A DNA stretch of 64,000 nucleotides from a virus, in the IMG/VR virus record IMGVR_UViG_3300012147_000006, positions 62,001 to 126,000 of that record. One strand, 5' to 3'. Position 1 is the first letter of the stretch, and each line of letters starts with the position of its first letter. Shown in pieces: positions 21,233 to 28,297 of this stretch. Below the pieces are notes generated by a model, which searched no databases, had not been told where the DNA came from, and was given only the letters and a program-made list of their open reading frames with translations. The translations under genes were made by a program, and so were the position numbers.

Positions 21233-21255
21233 CTTTTTAAATTCCTGTCGTTATA
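21227..21255 (+). promoter_or_regulatory. Early-type promoter element, copy 46 (plus strand)
   Basis: Core AAATTCCTG, then TGTAACC. Last copy in the window. Confidence 0.85.
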
Positions 21256-21281
21256 TTAATGTAACCAAACAAGTAGAAATT

Positions 21282-21422
21282 ATGAGCAAAGATATTAAAG
21301 CACCAAAGTTTGAAGTCATTCAATTGACGCAAGGTGAGATACAAGATGCAATGAAGCATAGCGTACACAAGTCTAAGAAGACGTACACACGAAAGGCAAA
21401 GCACAAAGGTAAGAGGTACTAA
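21282..21422 (+). CDS. Small basic protein, 46 aa
   Basis: MSKDIKAPKFEVIQLTQGEI, then KHSVHKSKKTYTRKAKHKGK; about one third Lys/Arg/His. Probably binds nucleic acid. Followed by GC-rich inverted repeats at 21423-21540 that may end its RNA. Confidence 0.7.
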   Translation: MSKDIKAPKFEVIQLTQGEIQDAMKHSVHKSKKTYTRKAKHKGKRY

Positions 21423-21743
21423 CCCCCTACCCTGTTTAAGCCCCTTACAGATAGGCTCTTATTTAAGGGGTCTATTTAAGGCTCGGAAGGAAAATAAGCC
21501 CCTAAAAAAGCCGCCCCTCCATAGGGGGTCCAAGACCTCTCACGAATTTTTCCCCATTTTTTTTACAATATTCTCAACCAACGTATATTCCCTATCATAC
21601 GCATTGTTGCTCCAGGTTTATTATTATTTTTCTCAACCAATCCCGTCAAGGACAAAATGTCCTATAGAATGTCTTTGAGAATTGTGAATATAAGCTATAT
21701 TGCTTATAAAGGACAATATAAGCTCCTGGGCTTATAATACGTT

Positions 21744-21761
21744 CGGAATGACCATCGGAAT
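21744..21761 (+). repeat. 18-bp repeat, copy 1
   Basis: CGGAATGACCATCGGAAT, itself two CGGAAT units 6 bases apart. A partial copy (CGTTCGGAATAA) is near 21820. Confidence 0.85.
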
Positions 21762-21774
21762 TTTCTTAATACTT

Positions 21775-21802
21775 ATTTGCCGCATCCTTTACTGCGATTA
21801 GG
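21775..21802 (+). repeat. Two-part repeat ATTTGCCGCAT / CTGCGATTAGG, copy 1
   Basis: The two parts are separated by 6 bases here; it directly follows 18-bp repeat copy 1. Confidence 0.8.
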
Positions 21803-21880
21803 ATAGCTAACTGCCGTAACGTTCGGAATAAATAGTTCTTTCATCATGACGAGGAAAAGTTTTCTCTTTGTTAATAAGTC

Positions 21881-21910
21881 AATCCTTAAAAATTTTTTCC
21901 CAAATTTTTT
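21881..21910 (+). repeat. 30-bp direct repeat, copy 1
   Basis: AATCCTTAAAAATT then TTTTCCCAAATTTTTT; A/T-rich, candidate unwinding element. Confidence 0.85.
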
Positions 21911-21936
21911 AAGCTAATTTCTGGACCAATTACGCT

Positions 21937-21954
21937 CGGAATGACCATCGGAAT
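21937..21954 (+). repeat. 18-bp repeat, copy 2
   Basis: Identical to 21744-21761, same orientation, 193 bases on. Confidence 0.85.
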
Positions 21955-22004
21955 CTCTCTGAGAAAAAACCTCTACACAACACTGATAGCAAAGCTTTAA
22001 CGAG

Positions 22005-22022
22005 CGGAATGACCATCGGAAT
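22005..22022 (+). repeat. 18-bp repeat, copy 3
   Basis: Identical to the others, 68 bases after copy 2. Confidence 0.85.
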
Positions 22023-22023
22023 T

Positions 22024-22051
22024 ATTTGCCGCATAAAGCGCTGCGATTAGG
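22024..22051 (+). repeat. Two-part repeat, copy 2
   Basis: Same two parts and spacing as 21775-21802, again right after an 18-bp repeat (copy 3). A third partial (ATTTGCCGCAC) is at 22058-22068. Confidence 0.8.
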
Positions 22052-22084
22052 TGTTCTATTTGCCGCACTCAAAGATATTGTTCA

Positions 22085-22098
22085 TTCGTCATGACGAA
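22085..22098. repeat. Perfect palindrome TTCGTCATGACGAA
   Basis: Centre of a 22-base segment (22081-22102) that is identical at 14960-14981 inside small RNA candidate b; partial copies near 2873 and 21841. Confidence 0.8.
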
Positions 22099-22172
22099 CA
22101 AGAAACTTTCTCTGGGGGGTAGGGGGTCCGTATAAGGGGGTGCCCCTTTTTCCTATGGACTTACAAAAAGTG

Positions 22173-22202
22173 AATCCTTAAAAATTTTTTCCCAAATTTT
22201 TT
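22173..22202 (+). repeat. 30-bp direct repeat, copy 2
   Basis: Identical to 21881-21910, 292 bases on. Confidence 0.85.
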
Positions 22203-22281
22203 ATTGTAAATTTTGGGAACAAGTTAACAGTGGTCTTTGAATAGTTTCTTCATTCTATGTATGTGAGAAATGACAAGACAC

Positions 22282-22392
22282 TTATATGCAAGGTGCAGCA
22301 ACGAAGTTTCTGATAGGCCCATCTTTTTTCTCTTCAAATGTTCGAGTATATTCTTCGTACTTAAATTCCCAGAGTTCTATATCTTCATTCAT
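22282..22392 (-). CDS. Small protein, 36 aa, last gene of Cys-tail operon
   Basis: MNEDIELWEFKYEEYTRTFE..., ends AAPCI. TAATG overlap with the preceding gene. Cys is second last, but the tail differs from the HC/YC pattern. Confidence 0.55.
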   Translation of the reverse strand: MNEDIELWEFKYEEYTRTFEEKKDGPIRNFVAAPCI

Positions 22393-22580
22393 TAGCAGTA
22401 ATCTTGTATTATTTTTTCACGCCTACACCTGACAGCCAAATCCAGGAAACGATAAGCTCTAACGAGTTCATGAGTACCTGTGCTGAGGCCCCAGAAATGG
22501 ACTTCAGTTTCATAATCTCCTATTGATTGGTTGCACCTGGTTTCCCACTTAATTATTTCTTCTCTTGTAATCTTACTCAC
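22392..22580 (-). CDS. Cys-tail protein, 62 aa (ends IIQDYC)
   Basis: MSKITREEIIKWETRCNQSI. GTG start overlaps the end of the gene before it (CACTGTGAGTAA). C-terminal RCRREKIIQDYC fits the family tail: a helix with basic residues then Asp/Lys-His/Tyr-Cys. Not related in its N-terminal half to other members except KVTENQIINWET in the 22980 gene. Confidence 0.75.
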   Translation of the reverse strand: MSKITREEIIKWETRCNQSIGDYETEVHFWGLSTGTHELVRAYRFLDLAVRCRREKIIQDYC

Positions 22581-22758
22581 AGTGTTTTCTATATATTTTA
22601 TGGTAATGCAATTTAATAATCCAATAGTGAGACTCCTCTTGTTTGTCTTCTCCCATGATTCTTAAATTACTTTCCATTAGATTCAACAATTGCTCCAGCG
22701 TCAAACCTTGTTGCTTGAGAACTCCATTGACTTCTTCTTTTGTTAGGTTATTTATCAC
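22573..22758 (-). CDS. Cys-tail protein, 61 aa (ends YRKHCE)
   Basis: MINNLTKEEVNGVLKQQGLT, tail LHYHKIYRKHCE. GTG start inside the tail codons of the previous gene (CATTGTGATAAA). Confidence 0.75.
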   Translation of the reverse strand: MINNLTKEEVNGVLKQQGLTLEQLLNLMESNLRIMGEDKQEESHYWIIKLHYHKIYRKHCE

Positions 22759-22987
22759 AATGCTTCAATTTAATTAACATCATCCTATATTCAATTGAAT
22801 TTGTTACACAGAAGAGTGCGGTTTCTTCCCACCCTCTCTTGGAGCCAAGTCTATTCTGAACTGAACCGTCACTTCTAATGTGACTTACATATCCGCAATC
22901 CATAGCCTTGCAGTACTTAACATAATCAAGGTCATAAATTTTGGTCCTATATTCCAATTCGTTTATATCATTTCTAAAATCATCCAC
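22748..22987 (-). CDS. Cys-tail protein, 79 aa (ends LKHCDK)
   Basis: MDDFRNDINELEYRTKIYDL, four internal Cys, tail IEYRMMLIKLKHCDK. GTG start overlapping previous gene by 8 bases. Confidence 0.75.
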   Translation of the reverse strand: MDDFRNDINELEYRTKIYDLDYVKYCKAMDCGYVSHIRSDGSVQNRLGSKRGWEETALFCVTNSIEYRMMLIKLKHCDK

Positions 22988-23186
22988 AGTGGTCTTGTTT
23001 TATTTTTATCATTCTAAGTTGTATTACCTTAAATATTGAAAACACTGACATTTCAGCACATTCTTCATATGACATTTCAATGGTATTATCGTAGAGATTG
23101 TCTAAATATTCTTGATGGACGGTTTCCCAGTTAATAATTTGGTTCTCGGTGACCTTGCCTCCCCTCCTTCTTCTAATATTCGCCAT
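22980..23186 (-). CDS. Cys-tail protein, 68 aa (ends KQDHCG)
   Basis: MANIRRRRGGKVTENQIINW, tail VIQLRMIKIKQDHCG. ATG overlaps the previous tail. Confidence 0.75.
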   Translation of the reverse strand: MANIRRRRGGKVTENQIINWETVHQEYLDNLYDNTIEMSYEECAEMSVFSIFKVIQLRMIKIKQDHCG

Positions 23187-23430
23187 GGTCTCTAAGTATC
23201 TTTTTCATCCTGTAGTAAATTGATTTCATAAGTGCGTCACATGCTCTCCCAAGAGATAACATGGAGTCTTTGTTGCATTCATAATTAATGTCGTAGTGAC
23301 GAATGTTGTCCTCCAGGGAAAAAGTCTGTTCTATGATTTTTTCAGTAGAAGTAACTTGGAAGTTTAAATATATAAGTTCTCCTTTTGGAGTTATAATCCC
23401 TGGCGGTATAAATTCTTTTCCTTTATGCAC
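23173..23430 (-). CDS. Cys-tail family relative, 85 aa (Cys lost: LRDHGEY)
   Basis: MHKGKEFIPPGIITPKGELI, tail SIYYRMKKILRDHGEY. The tail matches YRM-I-DH of its neighbours but Gly replaces Cys, in the one junction where ATG rather than GTG starts the next gene. Confidence 0.75.
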   Translation of the reverse strand: MHKGKEFIPPGIITPKGELIYLNFQVTSTEKIIEQTFSLEDNIRHYDINYECNKDSMLSLGRACDALMKSIYYRMKKILRDHGEY

Positions 23431-23713
23431 AGTGTTTTTTTAAAATTAATAAATTCATGTAATACAAATATTTCTCCAGGTGATACATGGTAAACTCATC
23501 TTTATACTCTCCTTGTTTAAAGTAAGCATCTGAATATCTCTTATGAGATTCAACATTATTCTCAATGCTATCCTTGGTATCAATAAAAATGTCCCTCATA
23601 TGAATGGGTGGCATTCTAAGCGATTTCCTCAAACTTGCAAGAAACCGTTCCATATCCTCATCGCTAACTGTATTTGGATACACGACAAACGTTCTTTTAT
23701 TATCCTTACTCAC
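23423..23713 (-). CDS. Cys-tail protein, 96 aa (ends LKKHCA)
   Basis: MSKDNKRTFVVYPNTVSDED, tail LYYMNLLILKKHCA. GTG start in CATTGTGAGTAA. Confidence 0.75.
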   Translation of the reverse strand: MSKDNKRTFVVYPNTVSDEDMERFLASLRKSLRMPPIHMRDIFIDTKDSIENNVESHKRYSDAYFKQGEYKDEFTMYHLEKYLYYMNLLILKKHCA

Positions 23714-23801
23714 AATGCTTCTCTTTTATGTTATAGTGCATTAGGTGGATGCATTTCTTGGGCTTGAACTCGTTGGGGTCATATATATTCTGTTCACTCA
23801 C
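23706..23801 (-). CDS. Mini Cys-tail protein, 31 aa (ends KEKHCE)
   Basis: GTG at 23801 overlaps the stop of the 23794 gene; product MSEQNIYDPNEFKPKKCIHL... ending IKEKHCE. Very short, but start and stop both use the same overlap signals as its neighbours. Confidence 0.65.
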   Translation of the reverse strand: MSEQNIYDPNEFKPKKCIHLMHYNIKEKHCE

Positions 23802-24132
23802 AGTAGTCCTTTCTTATTTTCTTCTCCATCACAGTCAAGAGGTTTGCCAGAATATCTTTCCTAAGAAAGTCTGGAATATCTGTATCAAGCATTGACTTCA
23901 TCTTCTCTACTCTTCCCTCCAGAGAAAGAGTGCTAAGTTCAATTGTTTTTGTTTTAGCTATTTCCTTATCAATTTCTTTTTTAAGAATGCTTGTGAGAGC
24001 TGCTTCTATGTCAATGCCATACAGTTCCAACAGCTCTCTTGTTTCTTGTGAAACAGGCTTAATTGAGAACTCGGTGCCATGGAATTCATAGGTGTATTCT
24101 TCTGTTGGCAATTTTATCTCTTCTTTTGTCAT
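23794..24132 (-). CDS. Cys-tail protein, 112 aa (ends RKDYCE)
   Basis: MTKEEIKLPTEEYTYEFHGT, a beta-like N-terminus then helices; tail VMEKKIRKDYCE. ATG overlaps previous stop (TAATG). Confidence 0.8.
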   Translation of the reverse strand: MTKEEIKLPTEEYTYEFHGTEFSIKPVSQETRELLELYGIDIEAALTSILKKEIDKEIAKTKTIELSTLSLEGRVEKMKSMLDTDIPDFLRKDILANLLTVMEKKIRKDYCE

Positions 24133-24395
24133 TAGCAGTGGTCTATTTTTATTTTCTTCATCATAACTCCTATTATTGTATCGAGCGTCAATAATTTTTC
24201 TGTAATTGTTCGCTCATGCGTAATTCTCTCCTTAAGATTTGTTAGCTGCGTGCTTATGCTAATTGTTGAAAGTCCTGCTATTTGCATCATCTCATTGAAT
24301 GCTTCGGCTCCCATATTTTCTCCGTCAACCACAAATCCCACAATATTGGTACCAGTCTGGTTCCAGACAATCTCTGTTTTATTCGATTCGTTCAT
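24132..24395 (-). CDS. Cys-tail protein, 87 aa (ends IDHC)
   Basis: MNESNKTEIVWNQTGTNIVG; tail VMMKKIKIDHC. First gene of the ten-gene operon, behind a host-type promoter. Its TGC Cys codon precedes TAATG, so here the Cys is kept without a GTG start to explain it. Confidence 0.8.
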   Translation of the reverse strand: MNESNKTEIVWNQTGTNIVGFVVDGENMGAEAFNEMMQIAGLSTISISTQLTNLKERITHERTITEKLLTLDTIIGVMMKKIKIDHC

Positions 24396-24400
24396 GTGCT

Positions 24401-24430
24401 CAAAGTTATGAAAAAATGGTCAATTTTCAA
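24401..24430 (-). promoter_or_regulatory. Bacteroidota-type promoter of Cys-tail operon
   Basis: TTG, 19 bases, TAACTTTG; matches the -33/-7 pattern of Bacteroidota primary sigma factors. ATG follows within 10 bases of the -7 box. Confidence 0.75.
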
Positions 24431-24439
24431 AAAGAATGT

Positions 24440-24447
24440 ATATTTAT
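24440..24447 (+). promoter_or_regulatory. Late-type ATATTTAT motif
   Basis: 36 bases before the plus-strand gene at 24483; variant of CTATTTAT. Confidence 0.4.
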
Positions 24448-24482
24448 TAAATATAACAAAACAACACAAAAACAAAACAATT

Positions 24483-24704
24483 ATGGCATTACCAGGAGTA
24501 TCATTTAAGGAATTCGTAAAGAATCCGATAGTGGCATTACTCTTCATGTCCCTAATGGCGGTGGGTTACCTTTATTACGATAATAAGAGTACCTTAACGT
24601 CACAAGTGGAGACATTGCAAGAGGACATTAAAACCCTCAAAGAGGATTACAAAGAATTAAACGAGAAGTTCATTGAGTCACTCAAAGAGCTTCACAATCA
24701 CTAA
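24483..24704 (+). CDS. Membrane-anchored coiled-coil protein, 73 aa
   Basis: MALPGVSFKEFVKNPIVALL...: one transmembrane helix (about residues 14-33), then a 35-residue coiled coil (TSQVETLQEDIKTLKEDYKE). The layout fits an inner-membrane spanin or a holin-like lysis accessory, but no lysis enzyme is nearby. Next gene starts 5 bases on. Confidence 0.75.
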   Translation: MALPGVSFKEFVKNPIVALLFMSLMAVGYLYYDNKSTLTSQVETLQEDIKTLKEDYKELNEKFIESLKELHNH

Positions 24705-24709
24705 AAAAT

Positions 24710-25270
24710 ATGAAAAAAGAATATAAGAAAGCTATATTAATAGCGGTATCAGGATTGGCGCTGATGTTCATGGTTAAAATGTGCAAGTCAGAAGATTTCA
24801 CAAAGATTTACCAGAAGGATAAGGAGGATATAAAAAAGTTAGGAGAGTTGCAGCACGAGAGCGACAGCTTGCTAACAGAGATGCTTCATGACCTTGATAC
24901 CAGGAGAAATATGTACAGCAGTGAGATTGACAGCTTGAACAACATCGTCCTAAACGATAACCTTACAGTAGAAGAGGTTGAGAAACTTAAAAAGAAAGTG
25001 AAAGATGCGCAGAAGCTATTGAAGGATGCTCAAGATGCCAAGGGTGTTATTATAATTGACGCTGGCATGACGATTAGCGAAATAGTTCTTGACTCAATTA
25101 TTTACAACTATATTTACAAAGATTCTGTACAGTGGAATATTGTTGAGAAAGACTCTATTGTATACAACATAGTCCACAAAGACACTGTGATTGACAGGAA
25201 AGTTTATAAAATAGACACTGTTTACTATGACGGTGATGACGTTAAGAAGCTGAAGCTTAAAAACGATTAA
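24710..25270 (+). CDS. Membrane-anchored repeat protein, 186 aa
   Basis: MKKEYKKAILIAVSGLALMF gives an N-terminal transmembrane anchor; then a long coiled coil (residues 30-115), then strand repeats of the type KDSVQWNIVE / KDSIVYNIVH / KDTVIDRKVY. Likely spans the periplasm with its partner at 24483. Spanin-like function is inference. Confidence 0.75.
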   Translation: MKKEYKKAILIAVSGLALMFMVKMCKSEDFTKIYQKDKEDIKKLGELQHESDSLLTEMLHDLDTRRNMYSSEIDSLNNIVLNDNLTVEEVEKLKKKVKDAQKLLKDAQDAKGVIIIDAGMTISEIVLDSIIYNYIYKDSVQWNIVEKDSIVYNIVHKDTVIDRKVYKIDTVYYDGDDVKKLKLKND

Positions 25271-25297
25271 GAGGTCAAAAAATTTTTACGTAAAAAC

Positions 25298-25327
25298 GGT
25301 CATTCTAAATTTAGAGTGACTTTTTTT
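25298..25327 (+). terminator. Intrinsic terminator
   Basis: GTCATTCTAAATTTAGAGTGAC then seven T; also usable by the convergent minus genes. Confidence 0.85.
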
Positions 25328-25330
25328 ATT

Positions 25331-25753
25331 TTAGACCTTTGACATTACCCAGCTGCTATTTTCCCATTTGCCAGCGCCATAATATTTAACATTACCACCA
25401 CACTTAGGGCAAGGATTGTGAGCCCACATATCACTTTGCATTCCTATCGCTTCGCAGTTACCGCATCTGTTGACTTTTGTAAATGTTCCTCTATAGTATG
25501 TGATGCCAGGTTTAACATGCTCAACTTTCTTCTTTGGTGGAGTTGGCATTGTGCCTTCTTTAATTATCCTTGATGGTGGCGGAGGTGGTGGAGCAACTCT
25601 ACCTTTGATTACCTTTTTGATTGCACCTCCTTCATCACGAATAAATTCATTAATGTTAAACTTGGGTTCTTCCTTAATTTTTTCTCTGGCTTTAATCTTG
25701 GCAATAGCCTTAGACTTAATTCCGATTATGTATCCAATTGCAAATGCAATCAC
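25331..25753 (-). CDS. Membrane-anchored zinc-ribbon protein, about 147 aa with apparent frameshift
   Basis: Intact frame (140 aa from GTG) has a transmembrane start (AFAIGYIIGIKS), a basic stretch, PPPPPP, then CGNC...CPKCGG zinc ribbon. An ATG at 25773 that overlaps the previous stop would give MGYFFIAV joined to this frame if the run of six T at 25760-25765 had seven. So the true 5' end is probably at 25773. Confidence 0.7.
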   Translation of the reverse strand: MIAFAIGYIIGIKSKAIAKIKAREKIKEEPKFNINEFIRDEGGAIKKVIKGRVAPPPPPPSRIIKEGTMPTPPKKKVEHVKPGITYYRGTFTKVNRCGNCEAIGMQSDMWAHNPCPKCGGNVKYYGAGKWENSSWVMSKV

Positions 25754-25772
25754 TGCTATAAAAAATATCCCA

Positions 25773-26009
25773 TTATTTAAAGTCTATGTGAAATGTAACA
25801 TCTGTTGTATCGTTGTTATGCATTTCGTAAATATAAGTTGTATCTCCTTCTGCGGAAATCTCAAGTGTTGGCTCCATTGGACTGTCGAGTCTTGTTGATA
25901 GCTTGGTTACGTGTATTGCGTTAATTACGATTACCAGAAGTATCATCCCAAGGATTCCTGGGAGTATCTTTAGAAAGTAATCTAAAAAGCTATTGTGTGG
26001 TTCTTTCAT
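25773..26009 (-). CDS. Single-pass membrane protein, 78 aa
   Basis: MKEPHNSFLDYFLKILPGIL, transmembrane helix through VIVINAI, then a polar acidic C-terminus rich in Thr/Asp. Overlaps the previous gene by ATGA. Unknown. Confidence 0.75.
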   Translation of the reverse strand: MKEPHNSFLDYFLKILPGILGMILLVIVINAIHVTKLSTRLDSPMEPTLEISAEGDTTYIYEMHNNDTTDVTFHIDFK

Positions 26010-26533
26010 ATATTAATTGGCGCTTTGGTGCTGTTTACAATCTCCTGGAGCCACGTTCTCTTCTCTTCGGCAATATCTCTTAGATTTTTCATAACGATGT
26101 CTGTAAGGACTTCTTTTTTGATTCTCTCGTAGAAGTTTTTCCCCTCTACATTATCCCAAGCTTTCTTTTCATCATCACGAAGTTTAGCGGCTCTATCGTA
26201 TTCTTGGGCTACTATCATTTCGCCTTTCTCCTCTTTGATTCTGATGAGTTCAGCAATACCGCAATCTTTAGATATTTCTTGATACTTTTCATTAGCAACG
26301 CTCTTCACTTCTTCAGATAAACCTCCTGCTCCGAATCTTTTAGTCAATTTTTCACCAGACACAAGTTGAATTGTGAATTGTACGTGAACGGTTTTCTTTT
26401 TTGGATTGATGATGTCTTTTGTTATATCTAAAAAAGATTTTGTCTCCAATTCTGGAATATACTCCTCCAATTCTGAAATCGTCTCAATGTATTCAGCTGT
26501 AAATATTTTATCATCTAATCTTAGTGTTGTCAT
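26006..26533 (-). CDS. Hypothetical protein with UVR-like motif, 175 aa
   Basis: N-terminal half is beta-like (VHVQFTIQLVSGEKLTKRFG); residues near 115-130 read AQEYDRAAKLRDDEKKA, very like the UVR motif of UvrB/UvrC/ClpC (E-x-A-A-x-L-R-D). In those proteins the motif mediates protein contacts. Role here unknown. Confidence 0.75.
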   Translation of the reverse strand: MTTLRLDDKIFTAEYIETISELEEYIPELETKSFLDITKDIINPKKKTVHVQFTIQLVSGEKLTKRFGAGGLSEEVKSVANEKYQEISKDCGIAELIRIKEEKGEMIVAQEYDRAAKLRDDEKKAWDNVEGKNFYERIKKEVLTDIVMKNLRDIAEEKRTWLQEIVNSTKAPINI

Positions 26534-26862
26534 TATATTTTATTTAAAGTATCTGTAACAATGTCAAGCGCTGCAGGGCGAGTGCTTCCTTTTCTGTCAA
26601 GGTCTCCTTCTGTGATTCCTTTTCCCTTGTATTTTTCGAACAAAGCAGAGATGTCAGCCATGAAATCTCTGAAGTGAATGTTTACCTCTGTAATACTTTC
26701 TGACTCAACATAGAATCTAAGTTCGTAATTGCTTTCAGTGATGCCGTAGCCGTTTTTAATTCTAAGAATGGCAGCGTCAACCTGTTCAGCATCTTGGTAT
26801 TCCAGGAGCCTTTTATATTCACGATGTTCTCTGGTTTTCTCCAAAAATTCTTCTTCGTTCAT
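26533..26862 (-). CDS. Hypothetical protein, 109 aa
   Basis: MNEEEFLEKTREHREYKRLL, NYELRFYVESESITEVNIHF. One-base overlap (TAATG) with the next gene. Unknown. Confidence 0.7.
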   Translation of the reverse strand: MNEEEFLEKTREHREYKRLLEYQDAEQVDAAILRIKNGYGITESNYELRFYVESESITEVNIHFRDFMADISALFEKYKGKGITEGDLDRKGSTRPAALDIVTDTLNKI

Positions 26863-26863
26863 C

Positions 26864-27116
26864 TTAGTATTTTTTAATCATTGGATGCTCAATTACTTTG
26901 ACAAATTCTTTCTTTGTCAAGTATATGGATTCGATTATTTTTGTCGAGGAGGGCAGATTTATCTGTATCAGTGTATTCATATAAGACAGAGCCTCCGCCA
27001 CAACCGCCAACTTCGTATCTATAACTACGCCATCCAAAGAAAGTTTTCCTCTGGATGGTGTAATCATGTTTTTCTCCATGTTGGACGAATCTTATATTTA
27101 AGACAAGTCTTCCCAC
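26864..27116 (-). CDS. Frameshifted gene, hypothetical protein
   Basis: GTG at 27116 follows the previous stop; frame 1 reads MGRLVLNIRFVQHGEKHDYT...GGCGGGSVLYEYTDTDKSALLDK then loses sense. A second frame continues IIESIYLTKKEFVKVIEHPM to the TAA at 26864, just before the next ATG. Removing one base from the five-A run at 26938-26942 joins them into one protein of about 84 aa. Sequencing error, mutation or +1 shifting are all possible. Confidence 0.6.
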
Positions 27117-27872
27117 TTAGAAGTGTATTTTACCAGTTCTTGTGTGGAAGTTGTATAGCTTAACAAGCTCATTGACCATGTCTCCAACTTTAGATTGTTC
27201 ACGAACGATACCTGAGTTAAGTTTAAGCTTGGTAGTCATTTTCTCATGAACATAGTTAGGGTGCATATAAAGTTTAAGCATTGCCTTAACAAACTTTTCT
27301 TTCTTAGCGAAATCATAGTAATTTTCGAAGATAGCCATGTGAGTAAAGAAATCGTCAATGTCGATGTCTTCTCTAAATTCGAAAGAACCTTGTTTAATGT
27401 TGTGTGAGTGAGAACGTGCGTTCTTTGAGATTTTACCGAATGCACCAACTACAGAAATTCTCTGGTCGTATTTAGCACAAAGGTCTAAAAGCATGATGTA
27501 AGAGTCTTTCCCTCTCTTAGCATAGTGACGAGCATAATCCATAGCGTTCCAGTTCTTAGCAGCTCTGTTGATGTCTGCAGCAGCATAGATATGAATATCT
27601 TCTGATACGATGAAATGAATTGGAAGGCCAAGCTCTTTACATGCAAGGTATCTGTTTTGTCCATCGACAATCTCCATTTGCTTGTTAACAAGGATTGGTT
27701 GATATTGAGTATAATCGTTTGCTTCGATTGACTCTTTAACTTTTTTGTAGTGAGACGGGTCTCTGTTGAATTCGCTTAGTACGAACTTTTCATACTGTGT
27801 AGAAATCCAGATTTTAATGTCGGACATCTTTGCGAATGCTGCATCTTGTGCAGTATCATTTTTCGTTTCCAT
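27117..27872 (-). CDS. ParB/Srx-fold protein, 251 aa
   Basis: Residues 30-75 contain LSEFNRDPSHYKKVKESIEA, QYQPILVNKQMEIVDGQNRY and LACKELGLPIHFIV, the ParB-like nucleotide/DNA-binding core (GQNRY corresponds to the GERR-type box). A helical second half follows. ParB-like phage proteins range from DNA binders to nucleases; I cannot tell which. It has its own host-type promoter. Confidence 0.85.
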   Translation of the reverse strand: METKNDTAQDAAFAKMSDIKIWISTQYEKFVLSEFNRDPSHYKKVKESIEANDYTQYQPILVNKQMEIVDGQNRYLACKELGLPIHFIVSEDIHIYAAADINRAAKNWNAMDYARHYAKRGKDSYIMLLDLCAKYDQRISVVGAFGKISKNARSHSHNIKQGSFEFREDIDIDDFFTHMAIFENYYDFAKKEKFVKAMLKLYMHPNYVHEKMTTKLKLNSGIVREQSKVGDMVNELVKLYNFHTRTGKIHF

Positions 27873-27902
27873 AAATTTTTGTTTTGTAATTAAATTAGAC
27901 TA

Positions 27903-27934
27903 CAAATCTATAGAAACTTTTTAACCCTTGCAAA
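27903..27934 (-). promoter_or_regulatory. Bacteroidota-type promoter of ParB-like gene
   Basis: TTTG, 20 bases, TAGATTTG; -7 box is a perfect TAnnTTTG. Confidence 0.7.
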
Positions 27935-27936
27935 TT

Positions 27937-28146
27937 TTAAATGCAATATTTGCTCATTATTAGCTGAATTTGTCTATCTATAAGGTATTTTTGAGCCTTT
28001 ATTCTTATTAGATTGAGCGATTGATATTCGTCAGTCTCATAAAAGTCAACAATATTTTCGAGGTACCTCTCAATATCTCGTTCGGCTGCTCCAACTATGT
28101 AGTATATTTCTCCGTTGTGGATAAAACACGCATCTTCCTTGCTCAT
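27937..28146 (-). CDS. Cys-tail protein, 69 aa (ends SKYCI)
   Basis: MSKEDACFIHNGEIYYIVGA; tail RQIQLIMSKYCI matches the operon at 22.4-24.4 kb. Upstream 28147-28297 holds A/T-rich sequence with TTATTTATTG and a TGTCGG direct repeat, no ORF. Confidence 0.75.
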   Translation of the reverse strand: MSKEDACFIHNGEIYYIVGAAERDIERYLENIVDFYETDEYQSLNLIRIKAQKYLIDRQIQLIMSKYCI

Positions 28147-28297
28147 CTATTTGCTTATTATAAGTCTTAATAATAAATATACAATAAATAAGAAGAAATT
28201 TAATTAGAATATTTTTAAATTTAATTAATGGTGAAAAAATTTTGTCGGAATCCGCCTGTCGGCAATGACTGTGCGATGAAAAAATTGTATTATTTTT

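Larger units (their letters stand above)
21423..22281. other. Gene-free repeat region, candidate origin/control region
   Basis: About 860 bases with no credible ORF on either strand. Holds repeats described in separate entries, C/G-runs (GGGGGGTAGGGGG near 22114), inverted repeats of CCCCT/AGGGG, and A/T blocks that would melt easily. It lies at a strand switch. I infer an origin or master regulatory region; a long structured RNA is the alternative. Confidence 0.55.

Noticed and set aside
487-21255. The 29-bp elements as transposon or MITE copies
   Set aside because: They have fixed length, fixed position before genes, conserved ends with variable centre, and no target duplication; promoter function fits better.
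21423-22281. CRISPR array in the gene-free region
   Set aside because: The 18-bp repeats are unevenly spaced (193 and 68 bases) and have no uniform spacers.
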